DNA of 64,000 bases, from assembly GCA_949372755.1 (NCBI GenBank), contig CASIBO010000002.1, forward strand, positions 679,217 to 743,216. Direction: 5' to 3'. The translations under genes and the position numbers were made by a program. The notes under the pieces are model-generated. The model worked only from the letters and a program-made list of their open reading frames with translations, was not told the origin of the DNA and ran no database searches. The stretch is from UBA9926 sp018645765. Its GTDB lineage: Bacteria; Pseudomonadota; Gammaproteobacteria; Pseudomonadales; Azotimanducaceae. Of the stretch, positions 54,745 through 63,757 are shown piece after piece. Numbering within the stretch: position 1 is the first letter of the stretch; each line of letters opens with the position of its first letter.

Positions 54745-55853
54745 GCGAACAAGTAGACCAAAACGAGGTGTGGGTTATAAAGGTTGGCAGTTCGCTGGTG
54801 ACTGCTGAAGGCGCGGGACTGAATCTGCGCCTCTTTGCGTGTTGGGCGCGTGATATTGCTGATTTGCGGCAACATGGCATTCGCGTGGTCTTAGTCTCAT
54901 CGGGTGCGGTTGCGGAAGGGATGGTTCGGCTTGGGTTGACCGAGCGGCCAAATTCTATTTCGATGCTTCAGGCTGCGGCGGCCGTTGGCCAAATGGGCCT
55001 GATCCAGCAGTATCAAACCTGTTTCGATGTTCATCAAATGAAAACCGCACAGATCCTACTAACCCATTCCGACCTGCGGGCTCGCGATCGATATTTGAAT
55101 GCGCGCAATACGCTTGTGAATCTTCTGGCACTGGGGGTTGTGCCCATTGTTAATGAGAATGACACAGTGGTGACGGATGAGATTCGGTTCGGTGATAATG
55201 ATACGCTTGCCGCGATGGTCGCAAACCTGATTGACGCAAAACGCCTGGTTATTTTAACCGACCAGCTGGGCCTGTTTGATCGAGATCCCCGAACGCATTC
55301 GTCAGCGACGTTCATTCCTGAAATCGAAGCGAGTAATGTCGCAATCGATCAGATGGCGGGTTCAGGCGGAAAATGGGGTCGCGGTGGGATGTTGAGTAAG
55401 GTGCAAGCCGCTCGCATCGCTGCGCGCAGTGGTTGCGAGACGATCATCTGTAGCGGCAACGACGCGGGTAACTTGGGTCGAATTCTGCAAGGCCTGGCGG
55501 TTGGAACGCGAATTAAAGCCGACCGGCCGACCCTTGGTGCCCGAAAGCATTGGTTGGCGACGCTGCCAATCTCGGGTGTGGTGACGCTCGATGCGGGCGC
55601 GGTCAGGGTTTTACAGGAACACGGCAGAAGCCTTTTGGCCGTTGGAATTACCGCAATTTCAGGTGAGTTCGTTCAAGGCAGCATGTTGTCTTGCTGCGAT
55701 TCAGACGGACTTGAGGTTTGTCGAGGGTTGACCAACTATTCGAGTGAAGAGCTAACGCGGATCCAGGGCAAAACAACGCAGGCCATCGAAGTGGAGTTGG
55801 GATACCTGGTGGATGAAGAGGTCATCCACCGAGATGATCTATTGATGGTTTAG
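54741..55853 (+). CDS. proB: glutamate 5-kinase
   Basis: The first enzyme of proline synthesis, 370 residues. The amino acid kinase domain covers residues 10-260 (VIKVGSSLV, LVSSGAVAEG, VPIVNENDTV), and a C-terminal PUA domain follows (VVTLDAGAVRVLQEHGRSLLAVGI). proA is not adjacent. It is coupled to obgE (ATGA overlap) and converges on rpsT with overlapping stop codons. Confidence 0.96.
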   Translation: MSEQVDQNEVWVIKVGSSLVTAEGAGLNLRLFACWARDIADLRQHGIRVVLVSSGAVAEGMVRLGLTERPNSISMLQAAAAVGQMGLIQQYQTCFDVHQMKTAQILLTHSDLRARDRYLNARNTLVNLLALGVVPIVNENDTVVTDEIRFGDNDTLAAMVANLIDAKRLVILTDQLGLFDRDPRTHSSATFIPEIEASNVAIDQMAGSGGKWGRGGMLSKVQAARIAARSGCETIICSGNDAGNLGRILQGLAVGTRIKADRPTLGARKHWLATLPISGVVTLDAGAVRVLQEHGRSLLAVGITAISGEFVQGSMLSCCDSDGLEVCRGLTNYSSEELTRIQGKTTQAIEVELGYLVDEEVIHRDDLLMV

Positions 55854-56116
55854 GCCTGAAGCGCCTTAACTTTGGTGTTCAATCTGGATTTATGTCTTGC
55901 GGCTTTGTTTTTATGGATAATGCCTTGAGACACTGCACGATCAAGCGCAGGGACTGCTGCGGCGTACGCCGTGCTGGCAACCGCTGCATCGCCGCCTGAA
56001 ATGGCAGAGATGGTCTTTTTAATAGCAGTTCGCATCGCCGATCTTTGACTGGCATTGTGGCGACGACGTTTCTCGGATTGCTTTGCGCGTTTTTTTGATT
56101 GTGCTGAATTGGCCAA
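55850..56116 (-). CDS. rpsT: 30S ribosomal protein S20
   Basis: An 88-residue lysine/arginine-rich small-subunit protein. It starts at TTG with ANSAQSKKRAKQSEKRRRHN, the standard S20 start; E. coli rpsT also uses a UUG start, which is known to be tied to autoregulation of translation. The open frame upstream to 56437 overlaps murJ and is not used. It is divergent from murJ. Confidence 0.96.
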   Translation of the reverse strand: MANSAQSKKRAKQSEKRRRHNASQRSAMRTAIKKTISAISGGDAAVASTAYAAAVPALDRAVSQGIIHKNKAARHKSRLNTKVKALQA

Positions 56117-56267
56117 GGTTAGAGTTCCTGAAAATGGACGTAAAATGAGCGGCGTACTATGCCGAGTCCCACTCTTTTTGTCAAACACCGATTGAGGATC
56201 ATATGGAAGCTGGATGTTGAAGGATAGAGCATGCTGTTGAATCCCAAGACTTGCTGGGGGGTGCTCG

Positions 56268-57830
56268 ATGACTGAGCCCGATTCCGGCCGCTTGGGTCTC
56301 CTGCGATCTGGCGTTATTGTGTCGGCGATGACCTTTCTGTCGCGTATCCTCGGTCTCGTGCGAGACGTTGTGATCGCGTTCTTCTTTGGTTCGAGCGCTG
56401 GAGCCGATGCTTTTTTTCTGGCGTTTAAGATCCCCAACTTTTTCCGGAGACTTTTTGCGGAAGGGGCGTTTTCTCAAGCCTTTGTGCCCGTGCTCTCTGA
56501 GTACAAGCAGCGTGAGAGTGCGCGCGACTTGAAAGACCTGATTGATCATTTGGCCGGTGCCTTGAGCTTTTTGTTACTCATATTTGTTGCCTTGGGCGTT
56601 GTGTTCTCAGGCGGCGTCATCACTGTTTTCGCCTTTGGTTATGTGCTGAACGGCAATTCGATGCAGCTGGCGCTTGCGGGGTCCTTACTGAGCATAACGT
56701 TCCCTTATTTGGCTTTAATCTCTCTTACCGCGTTTGCAGGCTCGATTTTGAATACCTTCGGCCGATTCGCGGTGCCAGCCTTTACCCCGGTATTACTCAA
56801 TTTGTCCTTGATTATGAGTGCGGTTTGGCTGAGTCCGTACTTCGACTTGCCGGTATTTGCCCTGGCGTGGGGGGTGTTCATCGCAGGCTGGCTGCAACTG
56901 CTCTTTCAATGGCCTGCATTGGCGCGACTTGGGTTGGTGCCTCGGCCCAGAATTAACTTTAAGCATCCTGGCGTAAAGCGGGTGGGCGTATTGATGCTGC
57001 CAGCACTGCTCGGGGTTTCGGTTGGTCAAATCAACTTGTTGCTCGACACGATGTTGGCAACTTTCCTGCAGATGGGGAGTATCTCGTGGCTCTATTACAG
57101 TGATCGGCTGCTGGAGCTGCCCTTGGCGTTGTTCGGCATTGCGATCGCAACGGTGATCCTGCCGGCCCTGTCGAGAGACTTTTCAGCCTCAGAGCCGGGT
57201 CAGTTTTCGGCAAAGCTAGATTGGGGCATTCGAATGGTGCTGTTGTTTGGGTTACCGGCAACGGTTGCCCTTGTTTTGCTCGCAGATCAAATGATCGCAA
57301 CCATTTTCCATCACGGGCAGATGACCGATTTTGATGTGGCTATGGCTGGGCTGAGCCTAAAGGCCTACGGCGCGGGGCTTGTGGGGCATATGATGGTGAA
57401 GGTGCTCGCCCCTGGCTATTTCGCGCGGCAAGATATGAAAACGCCGGTGCGAATCGGGCTCATCGCGCTTTCGGCAAATATGATCTTCAACTTGGTGTTG
57501 ATTCTGCATTTGGGCCACGTGGGGCTCGCGCTTGCCACGTCGATGTCGGCTTTTTTGAACGCTTTTTTGCTCTGGCGGGGGTTAATCCAGCGCGGGATAT
57601 ACCAAGCGGCCGAGCACTGGGCGCGTTTTCTCGTTAGAATTAGTGTGGCGCTGAGTCTTATGGGGCTGGCCCTTTTTTGGTTGACGCCGCCTCTGGCCGA
57701 TTGGCTCGCGTTTTCGGTCATAACCCAGGTAGGTTGGATGGCTGGACTCTGCGTCGGCGGTATGGGGATATACTTTTTAATGTTGCGCACATTGGGCTTG
57801 AGAATAACTGAATTTAGAGATGGTCTTTAA
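56268..57830 (+). CDS. murJ: lipid II flippase MurJ
   Basis: A 520-residue integral membrane protein of the MOP superfamily that flips lipid II for peptidoglycan synthesis. The N-terminus (SGVIVSAMTFLSRILGLVRDVVIAFFFG) and the FKIPNFFRRLFAEGAFSQAFVP segment are signatures of MurJ/MviN. About 14 membrane helices are visible. ribF starts on the last base of its stop codon. Confidence 0.96.
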   Translation: MTEPDSGRLGLLRSGVIVSAMTFLSRILGLVRDVVIAFFFGSSAGADAFFLAFKIPNFFRRLFAEGAFSQAFVPVLSEYKQRESARDLKDLIDHLAGALSFLLLIFVALGVVFSGGVITVFAFGYVLNGNSMQLALAGSLLSITFPYLALISLTAFAGSILNTFGRFAVPAFTPVLLNLSLIMSAVWLSPYFDLPVFALAWGVFIAGWLQLLFQWPALARLGLVPRPRINFKHPGVKRVGVLMLPALLGVSVGQINLLLDTMLATFLQMGSISWLYYSDRLLELPLALFGIAIATVILPALSRDFSASEPGQFSAKLDWGIRMVLLFGLPATVALVLLADQMIATIFHHGQMTDFDVAMAGLSLKAYGAGLVGHMMVKVLAPGYFARQDMKTPVRIGLIALSANMIFNLVLILHLGHVGLALATSMSAFLNAFLLWRGLIQRGIYQAAEHWARFLVRISVALSLMGLALFWLTPPLADWLAFSVITQVGWMAGLCVGGMGIYFLMLRTLGLRITEFRDGL

Positions 57831-58762
57831 TGCGAGTCATCAGAGGACGACATAATATCCGGGCGCAGGATCAAGGCTGTGTCATCACGATTGGTAATTT
57901 TGATGGGGTGCATCTCGGGCATCAAGCCATTTTAAGTAAAGTGAAGCGGGTCGCCGAGGATATGGTATGTCCGTCGCTGCTGATTTGTTTTGAGCCGCAA
58001 CCTAAAGAGTTTTTTGAAAGCTTTCAAGCGCCAGCCCGATTGACACGTTTCCGAGAAAAAGTTGAGCAGCTGTCGCTTGCAGGGTTAGACAGGTTGTTAT
58101 GCCTTCAGTTCAATGCGGAAACGCGTGGGATGTCGGTCGAAGACTTTATTGCTTTGTTAACCGAAGATTTAAAGGTTAAAGCGCTCTTTGTGGGGGATGA
58201 CTTTAAATTTGGTGCGGATCGTCAGGGCGATTTTGAGGCCCTCACGGCCGCGGGCGCCGCGCAGGGTTTCTCGGTTGATAATTTCTCAACGCTCACCCAC
58301 GACAGCGAGCGGATTTCGAGCACACGCATTCGGGGGTGTTTGGCAGCAGGTGATATGCATCAAGCGGAAATATTGCTTGGCAGGCCTTACGCCATTTCGG
58401 GGCGCGTGGTGTATGGCCAGCAACTTGGCCGGACCTTGGGCGTGCCAACCGCCAATATTCAGCTGCATCGGTACAAGGCGCCGCTCTCAGGTGTTTACTT
58501 GGTTAAAATGCTCGGATTGGATCGGCCCTATCCTGGGGTCGCTAACGTGGGGGTTCGGCCGACGGTTGAAAGCGGCGGGGTGAAACCCATTTTAGAAGTT
58601 CATTTGCTTGATTTTGAGGGGGACCTTTACGGTCGCCAGGTTGAGGTGATCTTTATTGAAAAGCTGCGGGAAGAGCAAAAATTTTCAGGATTGCCGGCTT
58701 TAAAAGCTGCGATCCACAATGATATTGAGCAGGCGCGCCGCCGGTTTGAGCAGGCGTCATGA
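57830..58762 (+). CDS. ribF: bifunctional riboflavin kinase/FAD synthetase
   Basis: A 310-residue enzyme making FMN and FAD. The N-terminal adenylyltransferase domain has GNFDGVHLGHQ near residue 21 and ISSTRIR near residue 160; the C-terminal kinase domain has GRTLGVPTAN and GVANVGVRPT. The gene follows murJ by overlap. Ordinarily ileS comes next; here lspA starts 10 bases later. Confidence 0.96.
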   Translation: MRVIRGRHNIRAQDQGCVITIGNFDGVHLGHQAILSKVKRVAEDMVCPSLLICFEPQPKEFFESFQAPARLTRFREKVEQLSLAGLDRLLCLQFNAETRGMSVEDFIALLTEDLKVKALFVGDDFKFGADRQGDFEALTAAGAAQGFSVDNFSTLTHDSERISSTRIRGCLAAGDMHQAEILLGRPYAISGRVVYGQQLGRTLGVPTANIQLHRYKAPLSGVYLVKMLGLDRPYPGVANVGVRPTVESGGVKPILEVHLLDFEGDLYGRQVEVIFIEKLREEQKFSGLPALKAAIHNDIEQARRRFEQAS

Positions 58763-58772
58763 AGGCGGGTTC

Positions 58773-59252
58773 ATGAAGGGTTATCTGGTCAGCTTAATCA
58801 TCGTTGTGATTGATCAAGTGTCAAAAATCAAAATTGATCAGTGGTTGGGTCTTTGCGTCCCGGGCCAATGTGAGCGTTTTGAAGTGCTGCCCGTATTTCA
58901 ATTGGCGGTGCTGTACAACGAGGGCGCGGCGTTTAGTTTTCTGGCCGATGCTGGCGGTTGGCAACGCTGGTTTTTAACGGGGATCTCAGCCGTTGTAAGT
59001 GTCGCCTTGGTGGTTTGGTTGCGGCGAGTAGAGGCTCATCAAGTGTATCTGCGAGTCGGTCTTGTTTTGATCTTGGGCGGGGCCGTTGGGAACTTAATCG
59101 ATCGGGCGTTTCAGGGTTATGTGGTGGACTTCTTGATTGTCCATTACGAACAATATTATTTTCCCGCATTTAATGTCGCCGATGCGGCCATTTCGGTTGG
59201 GGCAGTGTTTCTGCTGCTCGACCTATTTTTAGCGAAAGAGGAGTCTGTGTGA
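58773..59252 (+). CDS. lspA: lipoprotein signal peptidase
   Basis: Signal peptidase II, 159 residues with four hydrophobic helices. The two catalytic aspartates are in GNLIDRAF and FNVADAAIS; NEGAAFSFL is the other conserved segment. The ATG at 58773 is chosen; the frame is open to 58719. It overlaps fkpB (GTGA). Confidence 0.96.
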   Translation: MKGYLVSLIIVVIDQVSKIKIDQWLGLCVPGQCERFEVLPVFQLAVLYNEGAAFSFLADAGGWQRWFLTGISAVVSVALVVWLRRVEAHQVYLRVGLVLILGGAVGNLIDRAFQGYVVDFLIVHYEQYYFPAFNVADAAISVGAVFLLLDLFLAKEESV

Positions 59253-59713
59253 GTGCTTCAACCCCAATAGGACCTGGTACCCGAGTTGTTTTGTTCTTCA
59301 CCTTGGGGTTGGACAATGGCGACTTAATTGACTCAACGGGCGATCGTGCGGCTGAGTTCGTGTTCGGCGATGGCAAATTATTGCCAGGGTTCGAGGCGGT
59401 TTTGGTGGGTCTCACCAAGGGCCATAAAGAAACCTTCCAGCTTGAGCCAGAACAAGGGTTTGGTTTGGTTAATCCAGATAACATCCATGTCCTGAAGCGG
59501 TCTGACTTTGCGCGAGAGTTATTATTGGAGCCCGGGCTTGTGGTCTCTTTTATGGACCAGCAGCAGCAAGGCGAGTTGCCAGGCGTTGTCCGAAAAGTTT
59601 TTGAAGAGGCTGTGGAGGTTGATTTTAACCATCCGCTTGCGGGTAAGGTGATTACCTTTGAAGTGGATATCGTAAGTGTGAGCCAAGTCACACAGGAGAT
59701 CGCGCGCGGATGA
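59249..59713 (+). CDS. fkpB: FKBP-type peptidyl-prolyl cis-trans isomerase SlpA-like
   Basis: A 154-residue FKBP of the SlpA/FkpB class. The FGDGKLLPGFEAVLVGL segment belongs to the FKBP core with an inserted-in-flap domain (about residues 80-120), followed by HPLAGKVITFEVDIV. The start is GTG, overlapping the lspA stop. It overlaps ispH (ATGA). Confidence 0.93.
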   Translation: MSASTPIGPGTRVVLFFTLGLDNGDLIDSTGDRAAEFVFGDGKLLPGFEAVLVGLTKGHKETFQLEPEQGFGLVNPDNIHVLKRSDFARELLLEPGLVVSFMDQQQQGELPGVVRKVFEEAVEVDFNHPLAGKVITFEVDIVSVSQVTQEIARG

Positions 59714-60672
59714 AGCAAGGGAAGGATCTAACGAGGGTGTTTGAGGTGCGTGTCGCGAGCCCTCGCGGGTTTTGTGCGGGGGTTGATCGGGCGATTGAAA
59801 TCGTAAATCGCGCTTTGACGCAGTTTGGGGCGCCAGTCTTTGTGCGGCACGAGGTGGTTCACAATAAACATGTGGTTCAGGATTTAAGAGAACGTGGCGC
59901 CATTTTTGTGGAAGAGGTGCGTGAAATCCCGGAAGGCGCCCTGTGTATTTTTAGCGCCCACGGCGTGTCGCAGCAGGTTCGGCGAGATGCCGAGGCCCGA
60001 GGCTTGAGGGTCTTTGATGCAACCTGCCCGTTAGTCACCAAGGTTCATCTTGAGGTGTCCAAAGCGGCCAAAGACGGATTCGATACAGTTTTGATTGGAC
60101 ACGAAGGTCACCCAGAGGTGGAAGGCACCCTGGGTCAGATCGCCTCGGATGGCCAAGGCCAGAAATACTTGATCGAAACCGTTGAAGACGTTGAAACGCT
60201 CGAAGTCCGCGACCCCGAAAAGCTTAGCTTTGTGACCCAAACGACCTTGTCGGTCGATGACACCCAGCAGGTTATTGCGTCGTTGCAGCAACGTTTTCCC
60301 AATATTCAAGGGCCCAAAAAGAACGATATTTGTTATGCCACTCAGAATCGGCAGGACGCGGTGAAAGCCTTAGCAAAAGCCTGTGATTTGGTGCTGGTCG
60401 TCGGCTCGCAAAACAGTTCGAACTCCAACCGATTGCGGGAGTTGGCAGAACGACTCGGCAGTCAGGCGCACTTGATCGATCACCACTCGCAGATCGATGT
60501 CGATTGGCTGGATGGCAAGCGAGCAGTTGGCGTGACCAGCGGCGCCTCGGCGCCAGAACAATTGGTGCAGGAAGTGCTGGGGTATCTGACGCAACTGGGC
60601 GGTCAGTTTGTGGAAACAGCGGCTACAACCATTGAAGAAGTAGAGTTTTCGTTACCGAAAGCGTTACGATGA
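59710..60672 (+). CDS. ispH: 4-hydroxy-3-methylbut-2-enyl diphosphate reductase
   Basis: The last enzyme of the MEP isoprenoid pathway, a 320-residue iron-sulfur reductase. The three cluster cysteines are in GFCAGVDRA (Cys22), FDATCPLV and NDICYATQ. The HxVVHNKHVV and SAHGVS motifs hold substrate histidines. It is coupled to fkpB and to the pilE-like gene by ATGA overlaps. Confidence 0.97.
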   Translation: MKQGKDLTRVFEVRVASPRGFCAGVDRAIEIVNRALTQFGAPVFVRHEVVHNKHVVQDLRERGAIFVEEVREIPEGALCIFSAHGVSQQVRRDAEARGLRVFDATCPLVTKVHLEVSKAAKDGFDTVLIGHEGHPEVEGTLGQIASDGQGQKYLIETVEDVETLEVRDPEKLSFVTQTTLSVDDTQQVIASLQQRFPNIQGPKKNDICYATQNRQDAVKALAKACDLVLVVGSQNSSNSNRLRELAERLGSQAHLIDHHSQIDVDWLDGKRAVGVTSGASAPEQLVQEVLGYLTQLGGQFVETAATTIEEVEFSLPKALR

Positions 60673-61091
60673 GTCCCGATCCGGCAAAAAGGTCAGCTGC
60701 TATGAAATGGGGAGCATTAGAGCAGGGCTTTACCTTAATCGAGCTGATGGTGACGGTTGCGATCATTGGCATCATTTCGGCCATTGCGATTCCAAGTTAC
60801 CAAGGTTATATCGCGGACAGTTATCTCAATCAGGCGGCGGTGGACGTGAAGGTCTGCGCGATGGATTTAGAGCGATATTACGGTAACGGCTTCACCTACG
60901 ACTATCTCACCGAGGGAGACCCGATCCCGTGTGATCAGGCGTCGCCGACGAGTGGCACAGCGCAATACACTTTATCGGTTGTGAGCTTGTCTGAATCGAC
61001 CTATACCATTCAAGCAAGGTTGGCCTCTGGTGCGGCTTGTGCAGGAAACTGTATCGATCTTAATCATTTGGGCGTTCAGACCATTGAGTAG
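60669..61091 (+). CDS. pilE: type IV pilin-like protein (PilE type)
   Basis: A type IV minor pilin of about 140 residues. The prepilin cleavage site is G-FTLIELMVTVAIIGIISAIAIPSYQ near residue 20, with the conserved Glu5. Two cysteine pairs are in the C-terminal part. The start may be 60669 (ATGA with ispH) or the inner ATG 60702, which gives a shorter leader MKWGALEQG. Its position next to ispH at the head of the fimT-pilVWX cluster is typical. Confidence 0.88.
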   Translation: MSPDPAKRSAAMKWGALEQGFTLIELMVTVAIIGIISAIAIPSYQGYIADSYLNQAAVDVKVCAMDLERYYGNGFTYDYLTEGDPIPCDQASPTSGTAQYTLSVVSLSESTYTIQARLASGAACAGNCIDLNHLGVQTIE

Positions 61092-61101
61092 GCCCAGATA
61101 A

Positions 61102-61695
61102 ATGAAGCGACGTCTGACAAGTTGCGATCGTAAGGGTCAGGCGCTCAATACAGCCACTCGGCCTCAATACAGTCGTGGGGCGCCGCCGCACCGCCGCGTG
61201 CAGCAGGGCTTTACCCTGATCGAACTCATGATCACCCTCATTATTGCCGCCATTTTGCTATCGGTCGCGGCGCCCGCGTATCAGTCTTTTATTGGCAGCA
61301 CCGCGTTGACCACCGCGACCAACGACTTGGTTGCCGCCCTGAATATGGCGCGAAGCGAGGCCTTGAAACGCGATGGCGCCGTCACGTTGCGTGCGGGTGA
61401 TGCGGATACGTCGAGTGATGATTTTGCGGATGGCTATTGCATCGTGCCGGGCAGAACGAACACCAACTGTGACGGTGCGCTTCGATTTTTCCCCGCGGTG
61501 GGTTCCGATATCACGATGGTTGTTTCAGGCGGAGTCAGTACCATGGTGACTTTTAATGGTTTGGGCGGGCTCACGAACGCGGCCAACGCCCCGCAATCGT
61601 TCGAGCTCTGTCGCGCCAACGAAGATCATCGCCGCGTGACCATCGCGCTGGTCGGACGATCCAAGATTTCAGCGGATACGAGTTGCCCGCTATGA
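61102..61695 (+). CDS. fimT: GspH/FimT-type minor pseudopilin
   Basis: A FimT/FimU-like minor pilin of up to 197 residues, with G-FTLIELMITLIIAAILLSVAAPAYQ and the GspH-like ALNMARSEALKRDG segment. The leader from the ATG at 61102 is unusually long (about 35 residues and basic); a GTG at 61198 would give a 4-residue leader. The true start is unclear. The stop overlaps pilV by ATGA. Confidence 0.85.
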   Translation: MKRRLTSCDRKGQALNTATRPQYSRGAPPHRRVQQGFTLIELMITLIIAAILLSVAAPAYQSFIGSTALTTATNDLVAALNMARSEALKRDGAVTLRAGDADTSSDDFADGYCIVPGRTNTNCDGALRFFPAVGSDITMVVSGGVSTMVTFNGLGGLTNAANAPQSFELCRANEDHRRVTIALVGRSKISADTSCPL

Positions 61696-62174
61696 TAAGG
61701 CTGACACGACGTCAGCTGGGGGTCACCTTGATCGAGTTGCTGATTACGATGGTGATTGTGTCGATCGGCGTTTTAGGGCTTGCCGGTGTTCAAATATTGA
61801 GTCTGAAACAGGCGCGTGAAGCGGGGCAAAAAATGGTCGCTCTGCAGGCGGCCAACGATTTACTGGACCGAATTCGAGTCAACCCTAATGCAGATTATAG
61901 CTGGCCTGCTGGCTCAGCGGCGGCTAATTGCGCAAATACAACCTGCACGCCGGCGCAGATGGCGGTTTTTGATCTCACGCTCTGGGATTGTCGGTTAGGG
62001 CAGCCCAGCGACGCGTGCAAAACAGCTTTTGGACTAACTGACGCGGACTTTGACCGGTTGCCGAGCGGGGAGGGCTTGGTGAGCGCGGCTTCCGGGACCT
62101 ACACTGTCACCGTTCAATGGGATCTGACAGATTCGACAAAGCAAGACATCACCGTTGCTGCGAGAGTCAATTGA
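61692..62174 (+). CDS. pilV: type IV pilus minor pilin PilV
   Basis: A 160-residue minor pilin. The prepilin-like site is LG-VTLIELLITMVIVSIGVLGLAGVQ. It has the PilV features: Leu-Gly-Leu-Ala after the helix, and the DLLDRIRVN segment. A cysteine pair is in the middle. It overlaps pilW by one base. Confidence 0.87.
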   Translation: MIRLTRRQLGVTLIELLITMVIVSIGVLGLAGVQILSLKQAREAGQKMVALQAANDLLDRIRVNPNADYSWPAGSAAANCANTTCTPAQMAVFDLTLWDCRLGQPSDACKTAFGLTDADFDRLPSGEGLVSAASGTYTVTVQWDLTDSTKQDITVAARVN

Positions 62175-63169
62175 TGAAGCGCCCGCTATTACAGCAAGGC
62201 CTGTCACTGATTGAGGTGATGATTGCCATGGCCATTGGCTCGGTTGTGATTTTGGGTGTGCTGAGTTTGTTTAACGCGAATACCGAAACCTACAATGCGC
62301 TACAAGCACAAACCAGGCTGCAGGAAGGCGCAAACTTTGGCTTGAACGTGATTGCCCGTGATTTGCAGCGGGCAGGCTATCGCGGCTGTTACTCTCGGGG
62401 TGACGTGTATGCGACTGTCGCGTCAATTCCAGCAGCTTTTGATATTAGATCGGGGCTTTCTGTTTATGATGGCGATGCGGAGGGGAACTGGACTTCATCC
62501 TCTACGGTTCTGGCCTCCGAGGTGTCTAATGCTGCAATTGATGGCACGGATATTATTACCCTGCGGTTTGTTGAAAACGACGAGGCCTATTTATCAACGG
62601 CGCTGGTCACGGGTCAAGAAAATGTGCAGGTGAGCGTTGTGAGTGGCGCAACAAGTAATTTCAACGTCGATGATCTGGCTTTCATCAGTGATTGCGAAAA
62701 GGCAACCCTGTTCCAGGTCACCTCGGTGGCAATCAATGGTACCGCCATGACCTTGGGTCATGCCGTGTCGGAAGAAAACGGCAACAGAGTGGGGGGGCTT
62801 GCGGAGACCGGGATCTTTGGCACCGATGCGGCAGTTGCCAGTCTCGTTTCTAAAACCTACTTTATAAAACAAGGCGCGAGCGGCATAGCCGGCAAGGGTG
62901 GGTATTCGTTGCAGCAATTTGATGGCGCCGCTAGCACGGAATTGGTTGAAGGGGTTGAGGATCTACAAATCCTGCTTGGTATTGATACCGATTCGGATGG
63001 CGTCCCCAACCAATACCTGGCGCCCAGCGCGTCGGTTATTACGAGTCAAATCGCGACCGTTTTGCTAGAGATCACCGTCAATAGTATTTCTGATGCGGAC
63101 TCTGCTGAGGAGGATCGTCTGCTGCGGCGCAGCTTTCGTCAAACCATTCAAATCAGGAATCCAGGATGA
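62174..63169 (+). CDS. pilW: type IV pilus minor pilin PilW
   Basis: A 331-residue minor pilin. The leader MKRPLLQQG precedes LSLIEVMIAMAIGSVVILGVLSLF. The LQRAGYRGCYSRG segment near residue 65 is a typical PilW feature. It overlaps pilX by ATGA. Confidence 0.87.
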   Translation: MKRPLLQQGLSLIEVMIAMAIGSVVILGVLSLFNANTETYNALQAQTRLQEGANFGLNVIARDLQRAGYRGCYSRGDVYATVASIPAAFDIRSGLSVYDGDAEGNWTSSSTVLASEVSNAAIDGTDIITLRFVENDEAYLSTALVTGQENVQVSVVSGATSNFNVDDLAFISDCEKATLFQVTSVAINGTAMTLGHAVSEENGNRVGGLAETGIFGTDAAVASLVSKTYFIKQGASGIAGKGGYSLQQFDGAASTELVEGVEDLQILLGIDTDSDGVPNQYLAPSASVITSQIATVLLEITVNSISDADSAEEDRLLRRSFRQTIQIRNPG

Positions 63170-63684
63170 CCGCCGAATATAATGATCAAGGCGGTATGGT
63201 GTTGGTCACCAGCCTTGTTATCTTAATGATATTAACGATGCTAGGACTCTCCTCGGTTCAGGGCACAAGCATCCAAGAGCTGATCGCAAGGAATCAACGC
63301 GATAGCAATCTTGCGTTTAATGCCGCGGAAACGGCCATCATTGAAGCGGAAAATTTATTGAACGCCCTTGTATCGATAAACTACGAAAGCTCAGGCAACC
63401 CTGTAATTTATGATTCAACGTCTGGCGGTTCTATTTTCGCTGATCTCTCTGTTATAGATCCTTGGAGTGGCCCTGCAGCGAATACTGCGGGCGATGGTCG
63501 TGCTGTTTACATCGTTGAGCATGTCAGCACGGTTGTGTCTGATGAGGATCGATTGAACCTTGATAATATTGGGCAGAATCCAAATGCCTGCTGCACCCAA
63601 ATGTTCCGAATTCGGGCTAGGGGCCTAGGCGGTACCGATGATGCACAAGTGATTATTGAAGCGGCTTATGGGAAACGATTTTGA
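63166..63684 (+). CDS. pilX: type IV pilus assembly protein PilX
   Basis: A 172-residue PilX-type protein with an N-terminal GGMVLVTSLVILMILTMLGLSSVQG helix and ARNQRDSNLAFNAAETAIIEAE following, as in PilX. A conserved cysteine pair is near residue 140. The next gene starts 73 bases later. Confidence 0.85.
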   Translation: MTAEYNDQGGMVLVTSLVILMILTMLGLSSVQGTSIQELIARNQRDSNLAFNAAETAIIEAENLLNALVSINYESSGNPVIYDSTSGGSIFADLSVIDPWSGPAANTAGDGRAVYIVEHVSTVVSDEDRLNLDNIGQNPNACCTQMFRIRARGLGGTDDAQVIIEAAYGKRF

Positions 63685-63757
63685 AAGATGTTGATGTGAA
63701 ATTCTGAATTTGTTCATAATGCCTCTGGTTCGTTCAACAAAATCGAGGTTCTTTGTG

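Noticed and set aside
56117..56437. Long N-terminal extension of S20
   Set aside because: It overlaps the murJ start and S20 proteins begin at ANSAQSKKR; the TTG start is normal for rpsT.
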